A stretch of 43,343 nt of DNA from Melioribacteraceae bacterium. Its GTDB lineage: Bacteria > Bacteroidota > Ignavibacteria > Ignavibacteriales > Melioribacteraceae. Below are positions 24,679-32,834 of the stretch, piece after piece. The notes under the pieces are model-generated. The model made no database searches and was not told the DNA's origin. It saw only the letters and a list, made by a program, of their open reading frames with translations. The stretch covers positions 1-43,343 of the forward strand of contig JAKIUC010000035.1 of the NCBI GenBank assembly GCA_021647785.1. The letters are read 5' to 3'. Each line of letters opens with the position of its first letter. The first letter of the stretch is position 1. The translations under genes were made by a program, and so were the position numbers.

Positions 24679-27300
24679 ATGAAAGTTAAAAATTTAGACG
24701 ATATCCCCAAAGCCTACAACCCAAAGGAGGTTGAAGATAAGTGGTACAAATATTGGGAGGATAATAAAATATTCCATTCCGAAATTGATGACACAAAAGA
24801 GCCTTACACAATAGTAATTCCACCGCCAAACGTAACGGGAATGCTGCACCTTGGGCATATACTTAACAACACTTTGCAGGATGTTTATATCAGATATAAA
24901 CGAATGAAAGGGTTCAATGCACTTTGGGTACCTGGCACAGACCACGCCTCTATTGCAACTGAAAGTAAAGTTGTTAAAATGTTACAAGAGCAAGGGATTG
25001 ATAAACACAAAATTGGACGTGAAGAATTTCTAAAACATTGCTGGAGTTGGACAGATAAATATGGCGGCATTATTATTTCGCAACTCCGCAAACTTGGTGT
25101 TAGCTGCGATTGGGAACGTGAACGCTTTACAATGGATGATAGATATTATAAAAGCGTAACTGATACTTTTGTTGATCTTTACAAAGAAGGTTTAATTTAT
25201 CGTGGTTACAGAATGGTGAATTGGGACCCCGCATCTAAGTCAGCAATTTCTGATGAGGAAGTTGTTTTCCGTGAGGTGCAAGGTCATCTTTGGTATATGA
25301 AATATCCAATAAAAGATTCTGATGAGTTTCTAATTGTTGCTACAACTAGACCCGAAACAATGCTTGGCGATACTGGTGTTGCTGTTAATCCTAACGATGA
25401 ACGCTACAAACACTTAATTGGTAAAAAAGTAATTCTTCCAATTGTTGAAAGAGAGATTCCAATATTTGCTGATGATTATGTTGACTTAGAATTTGGAACT
25501 GGCTGTGTAAAAGTTACTCCAGCACACGATGTTAACGATTACGCAATGGGGCAGCGTCATAAATTAGAAATGATAAATATCTTTAATGATGATGCCACAA
25601 CAAACAACAATGTTCCCAAAGAGTTTGTAGGATTAGAGAGATACGTAGTCCGTAAAAAAGTTGTTGAAACTTTACAAAAACTTTGTGCTATCGAAAAAAT
25701 TGAAGACTACAGAAACAAAGTTGGGTATTCTGAACGTGGCGGTGTACCTATTGAACCATATCTTTCTGAACAATGGTTTATGAAAATGGATGACCTCGCC
25801 AAGCCTGCACTCGATGTAGTTTGTGAGGGAAAAGTAAACTTCCACCCAAACCATTGGATAAAAACCTACGAACATTGGATGGGAAATATTCGTGATTGGT
25901 GTATCTCGCGTCAACTTTGGTGGGGACACAGAATTCCAGTTTGGTATCACAACGAAACAAACGAAATATATTGCGAAAAAGAGCCTCCGAACGATATTGA
26001 AAATTATCACCAGGAAGAGGATGTGCTTGATACTTGGGCTTCGAGCTGGCTTTGGGCACAGGATGTTTTTGATTCTGAAGCAGAACAAAAATATTATTAT
26101 CCTACAAATCTACTTGTAACTGGACCCGATATTATTTTCTTCTGGGTTGCACGTATGATTATGGCTGGGATGAAATTTATGGGTGATGTCCCATTCCGTG
26201 ATGTCTATTTCACATCAATTATCCGTGATGAAAAGGGACGCAAGATGAGTAAATCACTTGGTAACTCTCCCGACCCTATTGATGTTATTAACAATTATGG
26301 TGCTGATGCATTACGATTTACAATTAACTACTTAGCTCCACTTGGGCAGGATGTTCTATTTAATGCTGAGCAAACTGAACTTGGCAGAAATTTCTCGAAC
26401 AAAATTTGGAATGCGGCTCGCTTTCTTTTAATGAATGCACAAGAGATTGAGTTGAGTGATGAACTAATTGATAAGCATATTGATTTTACTGATAAATGGA
26501 TTCAATCCCGTTTCCAAAATACTTTACAGAAGTTTGAAACGGCACTTGATAATTTTGATGTTAATGGTGCAACAAAAATAATTTACCACTTTGTTTGGAA
26601 CGACTTCTGCGATTGGTACATTGAGCTTAGTAAAAATAGAATGTACTCTGATGATAAAGAAGTTAAAGCAGCAATGTTAACCCGCTCCCTTTCACTCTTT
26701 GCTGATATGATGAAATTAATTCATCCATTTATGCCATTTATTTCAGAGGAAATTTGGCAATTATTGGATGAAAGAAAAGATGGTGAATCAATCTCAACTG
26801 CTGAGTTTCCTAAGCAGAATTTAAAATTAATTAACGAAGATGCAGAAAAAGAAATCGAGTTTGTTCAAGCAGTTGTTACTGCAATCAGGAATATTCGTGG
26901 AGAGATGAACATACCGCCATCAAAGGCTATTTCTGTTTATTTAAAATCGGACACACTTACAAAAGTTCAACAAAAATATATTAAATCAATTGCTCGTGTT
27001 GAAGAGTTGATAGTTGATGTTAATCTTCAAAAACCAAAAGCAAGTGCATCGGCTATTGTTAAAGGGTTCGACTTATTTATTCCTCTCGAAGGATTAATCG
27101 ATTTGGATGTTGAACGTGAGAGAACAGAAAAAGAGATTAAACGCTTGGAGGGAATGTTAATTGGAGTAAATAAAAAATTATCGAATGAGCGATTCGTTAA
27201 TAATGCTCCAAAAGAAGTGGTTGAAAAAGAGAAAGCTAAACAAACTGATTGGCAGAACTCGCTTAGTAAATTACGAATTGTGTTAGAGGATTTAAAATAA
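24679..27300 (+). CDS. valS: Valyl-tRNA synthetase
   Basis: 873 residues, class I synthetase. 'HLGH' at 57-60 (the HIGH motif) in 'PPPNVTGMLHLGH'; 'GRKMSKSLGN' near 521 is the KMSKS loop; the editing (CP1) domain contains 'VATTRPETMLGDTGVAVNP' and 'GTGCVKVTPAHDVND'; the anticodon-binding domain follows and the final ~70 residues form the tRNA-binding coiled coil typical of ValRS. Catalyses ATP-dependent charging of tRNA-Val. No Shine-Dalgarno sequence is seen. The CACGAAA repeat begins only 6 bases after its stop. Confidence 0.97.
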   Translation: MKVKNLDDIPKAYNPKEVEDKWYKYWEDNKIFHSEIDDTKEPYTIVIPPPNVTGMLHLGHILNNTLQDVYIRYKRMKGFNALWVPGTDHASIATESKVVKMLQEQGIDKHKIGREEFLKHCWSWTDKYGGIIISQLRKLGVSCDWERERFTMDDRYYKSVTDTFVDLYKEGLIYRGYRMVNWDPASKSAISDEEVVFREVQGHLWYMKYPIKDSDEFLIVATTRPETMLGDTGVAVNPNDERYKHLIGKKVILPIVEREIPIFADDYVDLEFGTGCVKVTPAHDVNDYAMGQRHKLEMINIFNDDATTNNNVPKEFVGLERYVVRKKVVETLQKLCAIEKIEDYRNKVGYSERGGVPIEPYLSEQWFMKMDDLAKPALDVVCEGKVNFHPNHWIKTYEHWMGNIRDWCISRQLWWGHRIPVWYHNETNEIYCEKEPPNDIENYHQEEDVLDTWASSWLWAQDVFDSEAEQKYYYPTNLLVTGPDIIFFWVARMIMAGMKFMGDVPFRDVYFTSIIRDEKGRKMSKSLGNSPDPIDVINNYGADALRFTINYLAPLGQDVLFNAEQTELGRNFSNKIWNAARFLLMNAQEIELSDELIDKHIDFTDKWIQSRFQNTLQKFETALDNFDVNGATKIIYHFVWNDFCDWYIELSKNRMYSDDKEVKAAMLTRSLSLFADMMKLIHPFMPFISEEIWQLLDERKDGESISTAEFPKQNLKLINEDAEKEIEFVQAVVTAIRNIRGEMNIPPSKAISVYLKSDTLTKVQQKYIKSIARVEELIVDVNLQKPKASASAIVKGFDLFIPLEGLIDLDVERERTEKEIKRLEGMLIGVNKKLSNERFVNNAPKEVVEKEKAKQTDWQNSLSKLRIVLEDLK

Positions 27301-27305
27301 AATTA

Positions 27306-27333
27306 GCCACGAAAAACACGAAAGGGCACGAAA
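27306..27333. repeat. Left inverted repeat of the GxxExxY cassette
   Basis: Begins GCCACGAAAAACACGAAA and continues with GGGCACGAAA; three CACGAAA units. Starts 6 bases after the valS stop codon. Confidence 0.85.
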
Positions 27334-27476
27334 GAAAGAACTGCTTTTCAACAAGTTGAAAAGATTAATATAGTATTTAAAGTAAAATATTTTCCGCTGC
27401 GGGATAGTCATATGCTTAAATTTTTTCATTTGCAATATAAAACTGTTTTGTGAAATTAAAAACGAGGAGAATTATT

Positions 27477-27854
27477 ATGAGTAATATCATTTACAAAGAG
27501 GAAAGCTATGCTATTCAAGGAGCTATTTTTGAGGTTTACAGCGAGATGGGGAACGGATACCTTGAAGCAGTTTATCAAGAGTGCTTGGAGATTGAGTTTG
27601 AAACTAAGAATGTTTCGTATATTTCTCAACCAACACTAAAATTGAAATATAAAAAGCGAAAGTTAAAAAAATCGTACAAACCAGATTTTATTTGTTTTAA
27701 TAAAATAATTGTTGAAATTAAAGGTGTAAAAGCAATTGCGAAAGAACATCAAGCACAAGTATTGAATTACTTAAAAGCAACAGAACTTAAATTAGGACTA
27801 ATTGTAAATTTTGGTGCATATCCCAAAGTAGAAATCAAAAGAATTGCATTATAA
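27477..27854 (+). CDS. GxxExxY family protein (PD-(D/E)XK nuclease-like fold)
   Basis: 125 residues. Start at ATG 27477 because GAGGAG lies 8 bases upstream; the open frame before it begins at a GTG without such a site. The family signature is 'GNGYLEAVYQECLEIEF' (G-x2-E-x2-Y). A nuclease-like core follows: 'KPDFICFNKIIVEIKGVKAI' supplies D-x8-E-x-K, then 'HQAQVLNYLKATELKLGLIVNFG' and 'EIKRI'. The PD-(D/E)XK motif is well kept, so metal-dependent nuclease activity is plausible; no function is established for the family as far as I know. The whole gene is enclosed by CACGAAA-type inverted repeats, which suggests it moves as a cassette. It has no partner gene alongside. Confidence 0.88.
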   Translation: MSNIIYKEESYAIQGAIFEVYSEMGNGYLEAVYQECLEIEFETKNVSYISQPTLKLKYKKRKLKKSYKPDFICFNKIIVEIKGVKAIAKEHQAQVLNYLKATELKLGLIVNFGAYPKVEIKRIAL

Positions 27855-27856
27855 AA

Positions 27857-27884
27857 TTTCGTGTTTTTTCGTGCTTTTCGTGGC
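27857..27884. repeat. Right inverted repeat of the GxxExxY cassette
   Basis: Reads TTTCGTG, TTTTTTCGTGC, TTTTCGTGGC: three TTCGTG units, reverse-complementary to the left repeat. Starts 2 bases after the GxxExxY stop codon. Confidence 0.85.
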
Positions 27885-27924
27885 AAAGGCATTCTCACAG
27901 AAGTGACAAAAAAAAAGAGATACT

Positions 27925-29055
27925 ATGAAAAATAATATTAACACAATAACAGCGGCACTATTATTAATAACCAACCTAACATTTTCTCAAGATTTCAAAT
28001 TTGCAGCAATGTCGGATAGCAGAGGTTCTGATAATGGAGTAAACACACCTGTTCTATCGGCACTTATAAACCATATGCTCGAGACAACTCCGGATGTAAA
28101 ATTTGTTGTCTTTGCCGGCGATATGGTTGATGGACATAAATATGACCCTGATAGAACAAAGCGTGAACTACTCCATTGGAAAGAGGTTATGGCACCAGTT
28201 TATAATCATCCAAATATTGCTTGGCCCGGAGTTTGGCCTGTTGTTGGTAATCATGAAGTACAACACAGAGAAGATGAAGATAATTTCAGAGATGTGTTCC
28301 AAGATGTTTTCATGAATGGACCAAAGGAACAGAAAGGTCTCTCTTACTCTTTCGATTACGGGAATTCCCACTTTACTATTATTAATACTGATGCTTGGTA
28401 TTATGGAGATTTATCCGACACATCAGATGATAGACGAGACTGGCACTACATTAAATATATGGATTGGGTTGAGAATGATTTAAAATCTGCACACGAACGT
28501 GGCGTGAAACATATTTTTACTTTTTCTCATGAAATGCCTTTCCCTATTGGTGGTCACTTACGCGATGGTTTACCAAATCTTGGAAAAAAATTTCAAACAC
28601 CTTTAGATTCCACTCGACAATGGTTTTTGGATAGACGAGATGCATTCTGGGAATTAATGAAAAAGTATAATGCTGATGCACATATTAGTGGGCATGAACA
28701 TACATATGGCAGACAAGAAGTTGATGGCGTTTTTCAAATTGTAAATGGAAGTGCAGGAGCACCACTCTATAACTTTAATCCACTTCCCGATGCAGATACT
28801 AGTTTACATAGATATGAAATGACATACGAAGAAGCTGTTCCATATTACGAAGTTTTAGAATATCAGTATGGACCTGGTAAAAATTCGCAGCGCTCAGAAA
28901 ATTTTGTTGGCTACAAAATTTTTCACTATTCCATTTATGAAGTAACTGATGAAAAAGTAGTGGTTAAAACCTATGGAGCTTATCCGAAAGAGGGATCAAA
29001 TACTGAGTTTGATACAGAGATAGAGTTAATTGATGAATTTGTAATTGAAAAGTAA
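27925..29055 (+). CDS. Exported calcineurin-like metallophosphoesterase
   Basis: 376 residues with signal peptide 'INTITAALLLITNLTFSQ'. Metal-binding motifs in order: 'AMSDSRG' (D-x-R where many relatives have D-x-H), 'VVFAGDMVDG' (GD), 'PVVGNHE' (GNHE), 'FTFSHEMPF' (H) and 'HISGHEHTYGR' (GHxH). Acts on a phosphoester in the periplasm or outside; the substrate cannot be predicted. The gene seems monocistronic: a cassette lies before it and a convergent ATPase gene after it, with a palindrome between. Confidence 0.88.
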   Translation: MKNNINTITAALLLITNLTFSQDFKFAAMSDSRGSDNGVNTPVLSALINHMLETTPDVKFVVFAGDMVDGHKYDPDRTKRELLHWKEVMAPVYNHPNIAWPGVWPVVGNHEVQHREDEDNFRDVFQDVFMNGPKEQKGLSYSFDYGNSHFTIINTDAWYYGDLSDTSDDRRDWHYIKYMDWVENDLKSAHERGVKHIFTFSHEMPFPIGGHLRDGLPNLGKKFQTPLDSTRQWFLDRRDAFWELMKKYNADAHISGHEHTYGRQEVDGVFQIVNGSAGAPLYNFNPLPDADTSLHRYEMTYEEAVPYYEVLEYQYGPGKNSQRSENFVGYKIFHYSIYEVTDEKVVVKTYGAYPKEGSNTEFDTEIELIDEFVIEK

Positions 29056-29061
29056 TATTGC

Positions 29062-29085
29062 AGGGTTGAGACATACCTCAACCCT
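29062..29085. repeat. 9-bp palindrome between convergent genes
   Basis: AGGGTTGAG, acatac, CTCAACCCT. Placed 6 bases after the metallophosphoesterase stop and 11 before that of the ATPase. No T tract, so REP-like; it may still act as a transcript end in both directions. Confidence 0.65.
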
Positions 29086-29096
29086 ACAACTATTTA

Positions 29097-30242
29097 CTAT
29101 TTGCTATTTGCTAAATCCTTCCAAATAAAATTTTCATAATTCCGAGAATTTATTAGTTCCGTTTCACAATTTGGGTATGCAGTTTTAAAACTATTTGGAA
29201 ATCTTGCTTTCTTAGTGGGATTCCATTTAAACTCATACGCAAAAAGTTTACCATCGTATTCCTCAATAAAATCTATTTCCTGCTGTGTATGGGTTCTCCA
29301 AAAGAAATCGTTTGAGTATATACTATTTACAATTCTATATTTCATTCTTTCAACTATAATATAATTTTCCCACAATGCACCTTTATCTTGTCTAAGATTA
29401 AGCGAATTGAAATTATTAATAATTGCATTTCTAATTCCTAAATCATAAAAATATATTTTTCGTCCCTTCTTAATTTCGTTCCGCATATTTCTGCTAAGCG
29501 AGGGTAGTTGAAAAATTACGAATGTTTTTTCAAGAAGGTTTATGTAACGCTCAATAGTTGCATTATCAACAGCTAATAAATTACTCAATTCGTTTGTTAT
29601 TACTTCGTTACCAACTTGCAAAGCTAATGCCTGCAAAAGATTTTCGAGCAATCGTGGTTTTTTAATATTTCCTAAAGTAAAAATATCTTTATACAAATAA
29701 CTATCCGCCAGAAAGCCTAATAGTTCTCTCTCTTCCCCTATAGCATTTATAATTCCGGGGTAGTATCCGTAAATCATTCTTTTCTCTAACAACTGTTTCT
29801 CTTCAAGATATGAAGTTTCATTTACCATTTCGTTAAATGAAAGAGGAAACATTCTATATTCATATTTTCTACCGGTCAAAGGCTCATTTAATTCAGAAGC
29901 AATATCTAACGAGGAAGATCCTGTAACTATCACTTGTCTATCGGTTAAGTTATCAACAATAAGTTTAATAGTAATACCAATGTTTGGAATTCGTTGAGCT
30001 TCATCAATAATTACAAGTTTATTTTTTCCTAACAATACTTTTAGTTCGGAAGTTGATTTGTTTGCTAACAAATCCCTAATGTGAGGTTCATCTCCATTAA
30101 ACCAAATAAACTTTTCTCCACTACTTTCAGCCAACTCCCTCACCATTGTGGTTTTGCCAACTTGCCGTGGTCCAGTAATTATTATAGCTTTTCTCTTATA
30201 AAGATTTTTTACTACTACTTTCTGTAAATCTCTCGAAATCAT
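29097..30242 (-). CDS. AAA-type ATPase with DUF4143 C-terminal domain
   Basis: 381 residues. N-terminal AAA_14 domain: Walker A 'ITGPRQVGKTTMVREL' near 22-37, Walker B 'KLVIIDEAQRIPN' near 76-88, and the sensor segment 'VIVTGSSSLDI'. Then 'LTGRKYEYRMFPLSFNEM', typical of the family. The C-terminal DUF4143 (about 205-370) has a winged-helix-like start and a PD-(D/E)XK-like core ending 'IDFIEEYDGKLFAYEFKWN' (D-x11-E-x-K). These proteins occur in many paralogues per genome and their role is unknown. No Shine-Dalgarno sequence is seen. The 140 bases upstream contain an exceptional cluster of palindromes. Confidence 0.9.
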   Translation of the reverse strand: MISRDLQKVVVKNLYKRKAIIITGPRQVGKTTMVRELAESSGEKFIWFNGDEPHIRDLLANKSTSELKVLLGKNKLVIIDEAQRIPNIGITIKLIVDNLTDRQVIVTGSSSLDIASELNEPLTGRKYEYRMFPLSFNEMVNETSYLEEKQLLEKRMIYGYYPGIINAIGEERELLGFLADSYLYKDIFTLGNIKKPRLLENLLQALALQVGNEVITNELSNLLAVDNATIERYINLLEKTFVIFQLPSLSRNMRNEIKKGRKIYFYDLGIRNAIINNFNSLNLRQDKGALWENYIIVERMKYRIVNSIYSNDFFWRTHTQQEIDFIEEYDGKLFAYEFKWNPTKKARFPNSFKTAYPNCETELINSRNYENFIWKDLANSK

Positions 30243-30262
30243 ATTATTAACACTATTTATTT

Positions 30263-30385
30263 GAGTTAACTCTTACTATTATACAAAATTATTAGTATAA
30301 ACTCAATGTATTTATATAAATACATCGCATTAACTCTTGCTATTCATATAAATACTTAGAGTTAACTCTAAGCATTTATATGAAT
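30263..30385. promoter_or_regulatory. Palindrome cluster upstream of the DUF4143 ATPase gene
   Basis: Contains (a) GAGTTAACTC at 30263-30272 and again at 30359-30368; (b) a perfect 20-bp palindrome at 30306-30325 (ATGTATTTAT + ATAAATACAT); (c) a 44-bp palindrome at 30342-30385 with one mismatched pair, centred on the second GTTAAC; (d) a direct repeat TTAACTCTTRCTATT at 30266-30280 and 30330-30344. All lie 21-143 bases before the start codon, so a promoter/operator function is the simplest reading; a recombination or replication site is an alternative. Confidence 0.6.
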
Positions 30386-30497
30386 TTTTAGCTTTACTTG
30401 TTTTTGGCTCATTATCGATGTTTTTAGGTGTGAAAAATGGGGTAAAAACCGGAGAAAATCTTGAATAATATTAAAAAACTGCCCTCTCTACAGAAAA

Positions 30498-31676
30498 TTA
30501 GGAGTCATCACCATATCTTTTTTTTGTACCACGATATAATTCATACTTGTGATATTTACATTCCAAAGCACCATTGAAAAGTGTAAGTTTTTTTGATGTA
30601 CGAAGCCCAACTTTTTTCATCGCTGTTTTACTAGCACTTAAGAGCCATGCATCAAAACCAGTAAAATTACTTTTTAAAGTATCACCTATTTCAGAATAGA
30701 ACTGATTAAGATCATCTTCCTTAAGTCGCTCGCCATACGGAGGATTCATTACTATAACTCCAGAACCAGCCTCACTGCTTTGCTCATCAAAGTATTTTTT
30801 CTCTAAAATAATGTGCTTTAATAATTTAGCACTTTTAATATTACGAGCTGCAACTTCTATCGCTTCCGGAGATTTATCCGATGCAATAATTTTAAAATCT
30901 AATTTAGTTTTACTTTCTACTTCACCCTTAATTTCATTCCACAAATCTGAATCGTAATCTTTCCATTTCATAAATCCATAAGTTTTTTTCAAATACCCTG
31001 GAGGAATGTTCAACGCAATTAATGCTGCCTCAATTGGGATTGTCCCTGAGCCGCACATTCCATCAATAAATTCAGAATTTTTATCCCACCCACTTAGTAA
31101 AATCATTCCGGCTGCTAATGCTTCATTTAGTGGTGCAGTAGTTGCCGCTGTTCTGTAACCTCGCTTATGAAGTGAATCGCCAGAGCTATCCAGCGAAATG
31201 GTACATGTATCGTTAAAAATATGCACACTAATTCTTACGGTTGGATTATCTACATCTACATTAGGGCGTTCACCAAACTCATCTCTAAATCTATCAACAA
31301 TTGCATCTTTAACTTTTAGTGCAACAAATTTGGAGTGTTTGAAATATTCCGAAGATACAACTGTATCAATAGCAAAAGTATCCTTAAGTGAAAATATCTT
31401 TTCCCATTCATATCTTTTCACATTTTTGTAAAGTGCTTTTTGTGTTTGAATTTTAAATTTAGAAATTGGTTTTAAAATTCTTAAGGCAGTTCGTAAATAG
31501 TAATTAGCTTTATACATAGTTTCACTATTGCCAATAAAACTAAGTGCCCTATTATGCTTAATTATGTTTTTTGCACCAATGGCTCTAAGTTCAGCAGCTA
31601 AAATTTCTTCTAAACCAAAAAATGTTTTGGCAATCATTTCAAACTGCTTCTTTCTTTTTTGAATTGCATTACTCAT
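30498..31676 (-). CDS. THUMP-domain class I RNA methyltransferase (RlmL/YpsC-like)
   Basis: 392 residues from ATG 31676 (a GTG four codons upstream is possible but has no better ribosome-binding site). N-terminal ferredoxin-like and THUMP domains (about 12-165, 'IAKTFFGLEEILAAELRAIGAKNI'), a connector 'SLDSSGDSLHKRGYRTAATTAPLNEALAAGMILLSGW', then the Rossmann methyltransferase with 'FIDGMCGSGTIPIEAAL' (SAM loop) and catalytic 'VMNPPYGERL'. This set makes N2-methylguanine in 23S rRNA (G2445 in E. coli RlmL). The fused RlmK half of E. coli RlmKL is absent. Monocistronic by appearance. Confidence 0.92.
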   Translation of the reverse strand: MSNAIQKRKKQFEMIAKTFFGLEEILAAELRAIGAKNIIKHNRALSFIGNSETMYKANYYLRTALRILKPISKFKIQTQKALYKNVKRYEWEKIFSLKDTFAIDTVVSSEYFKHSKFVALKVKDAIVDRFRDEFGERPNVDVDNPTVRISVHIFNDTCTISLDSSGDSLHKRGYRTAATTAPLNEALAAGMILLSGWDKNSEFIDGMCGSGTIPIEAALIALNIPPGYLKKTYGFMKWKDYDSDLWNEIKGEVESKTKLDFKIIASDKSPEAIEVAARNIKSAKLLKHIILEKKYFDEQSSEAGSGVIVMNPPYGERLKEDDLNQFYSEIGDTLKSNFTGFDAWLLSASKTAMKKVGLRTSKKLTLFNGALECKYHKYELYRGTKKRYGDDS

Positions 31677-31847
31677 TATTAACTTCACAAAATGTTTTGA
31701 AAAAATGTAAATTACATACTCAGCTTAATAAATTTCTGAAAGAAGTACTATTAAAAATGATTTATGCCGAGTTAATATTCTTTTAAAAAATCTTAGTATA
31801 AATAACTAATTATTTACAATTTTACAATTTTATATTTGGAGCCAGAT

Positions 31848-32363
31848 TTGAAAAACAATAAATTTCTTCTATTTACAATTACATTACTTCTTTTTACTAC
31901 ATCACTTTTTGCTCAAAAAGTTGATGAATATGAAATGCATCAACTACGTGCAATTTCTAATCTTAATAAATTTGGCATTTATGTTTGGGATTTTGAGGGA
32001 GACAAATGGAATAAAAAAATCTCTGAAACTGAAATTCAAAAATTTGTGCAAAAAGCATTAAAAGGTGCTGGAATAAAAGCCATCGATTTCTCTGATGCAC
32101 GCACATTAAAGGGAGCACCTAATCTGGAAGTATCTATTAAAGTTGATGAAAAAGGTAAAAGCGGAACCTTTGCCTATTCTGTAATTTTACGTTTTATCCA
32201 AGATGCAAAGCTTGTACGAAACAACGTGTTAAACTATGGAGCAATTACTTGGGAACGCGACGATGTGGGTTTTACATCAAAAGAGGATTTAGATTTAGAA
32301 TTAAAGATATCAATTAACTCCTTAGTTGATGAATTTATTACTGATTACAAAAGGGTGAATTGA
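31848..32363 (+). CDS. Small exported protein, family not recognised
   Basis: 171 residues from TTG 31848, chosen because GGAG lies 6 bases upstream and the signal peptide 'MKNNKFLLFTITLLLFTTSLFAQ' then starts at the terminus; the frame is open to an earlier TTG at 31836. The mature protein of about 148 residues has a mixed alpha/beta pattern ('FGIYVWDFEGDKWNKKISETEIQKFVQKALKGAGIKAIDF', 'PNLEVSIKVDEKGKSGTFAYSVILRF'), no cysteine and no membrane segment, so a soluble periplasmic protein is likely. I know of no family for it. Confidence 0.7.
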   Translation: MKNNKFLLFTITLLLFTTSLFAQKVDEYEMHQLRAISNLNKFGIYVWDFEGDKWNKKISETEIQKFVQKALKGAGIKAIDFSDARTLKGAPNLEVSIKVDEKGKSGTFAYSVILRFIQDAKLVRNNVLNYGAITWERDDVGFTSKEDLDLELKISINSLVDEFITDYKRVN

Positions 32364-32497
32364 ATGTTTTATTTTTACTACTTGCTACTGTTTTTCATAA
32401 AATGATTTTAGAAGAAGAAAATTATTTACTCTCTGTACATAAAGAAACCTATATAGATTACAAAAGTAAAGTGAATAGATATTTAACAATTAAATAA
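32363..32497 (+). pseudogene. C-terminal relic of an isoprenylcysteine-methyltransferase-type membrane protein
   Basis: A 44-codon stretch directly after the previous stop codon, without a start of its own until ATG 32402. It reads 'NVLFLLLATVFHKMILEEENYLLSVHKETYIDYKSKVNRYLTIK'. This matches the end of ICMT/phospholipid-methyltransferase proteins, where a last membrane helix leads to 'EExxLxxxFGxxYxxYxxxVxRYI'. The upstream four helices and the SAM site are gone. Recognition is by pattern only. Confidence 0.5.
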
Positions 32498-32513
32498 AAT
32501 CTAAGCACATAAC

Positions 32514-32538
32514 AATACCCGTTCGGTATTATTTTTTA
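32514..32538 (+). terminator. Probable rho-independent terminator
   Basis: AATACC, loop cgttc, GGTATT, then ATTTTTTAC. Short 6-bp stem with a T run. A second weaker hairpin (ACCC/GGGT) stands at 32557-32569. Confidence 0.5.
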
Positions 32539-32579
32539 CATTATTAATATTTTTATACCCTTTCGGGGTTATTTATTGT

Positions 32580-32711
32580 TTACCACTAAACAAAGATGTT
32601 AAGTGGTGGATAGAAAATAGTTTTTTATCAGATATTCGCAAAGAGAGGTTACGAAAACTTATTGATACGCAGATAAAAACTTTAAAAACTATTACCACTG
32701 GCTATAAATAA
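32580..32711 (+). pseudogene. Possible second gene fragment, unassigned
   Basis: Open frame without a start codon, ending in TAA at 32709-32711: it reads '...LPLNKDVKWWIENSFLSDIRKERLRKLIDTQIKTLKTI...'. The composition looks protein-like (alternating hydrophobic and charged residues). The pattern WIx(n)R-x2-RLxKLI faintly recalls the C-terminus of YdeI/OmpD-associated proteins, but I cannot support that name. The rest of the gap up to 32834 holds a small AAACTT-cgat-AAGTTT hairpin at 32773-32788 and presumably the promoter of the protease gene. Confidence 0.2.
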
Positions 32712-32834
32712 CTACAAGAATAAATTCGTATTTTGTTCAATAAATAATTCTCTGAATGTTAATACTGTTCGCAAACTTCGATAAGTTTCACTCGTCCAAA
32801 TCAGAGTTATCAATAATTTAAATTAGGTTTACCA

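Larger units (their letters stand above)
27306..27884 (+). mobile_element. Putative cassette: GxxExxY gene bracketed by 28-bp inverted repeats
   Basis: The left repeat 27306-27333 and the right repeat 27857-27884 match as inverted copies at 24 of 28 positions (the four differences are all A/G transitions). Each repeat is itself built from three copies of CACGAAA separated by two or three bases. Between them lie 143 bases of leader and a single gene. No transposase is present. The boundaries and the mobility are inference from this symmetry. Confidence 0.5.

Noticed and set aside
25672-26088. 138-codon minus-strand frame inside valS
   Set aside because: Antisense to the conserved catalytic region of valyl-tRNA synthetase; no recognisable motif.
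27301-27476. tRNA or riboswitch between valS and the GxxExxY gene
   Set aside because: No cloverleaf, T-box or known aptamer core could be seen; the structure is explained by the CACGAAA repeats.
30263-30385. CRISPR or iteron-type origin
   Set aside because: Repeats are palindromes of different lengths without regular spacers, and no replication initiator gene is nearby; a regulatory or recombination role is simpler.
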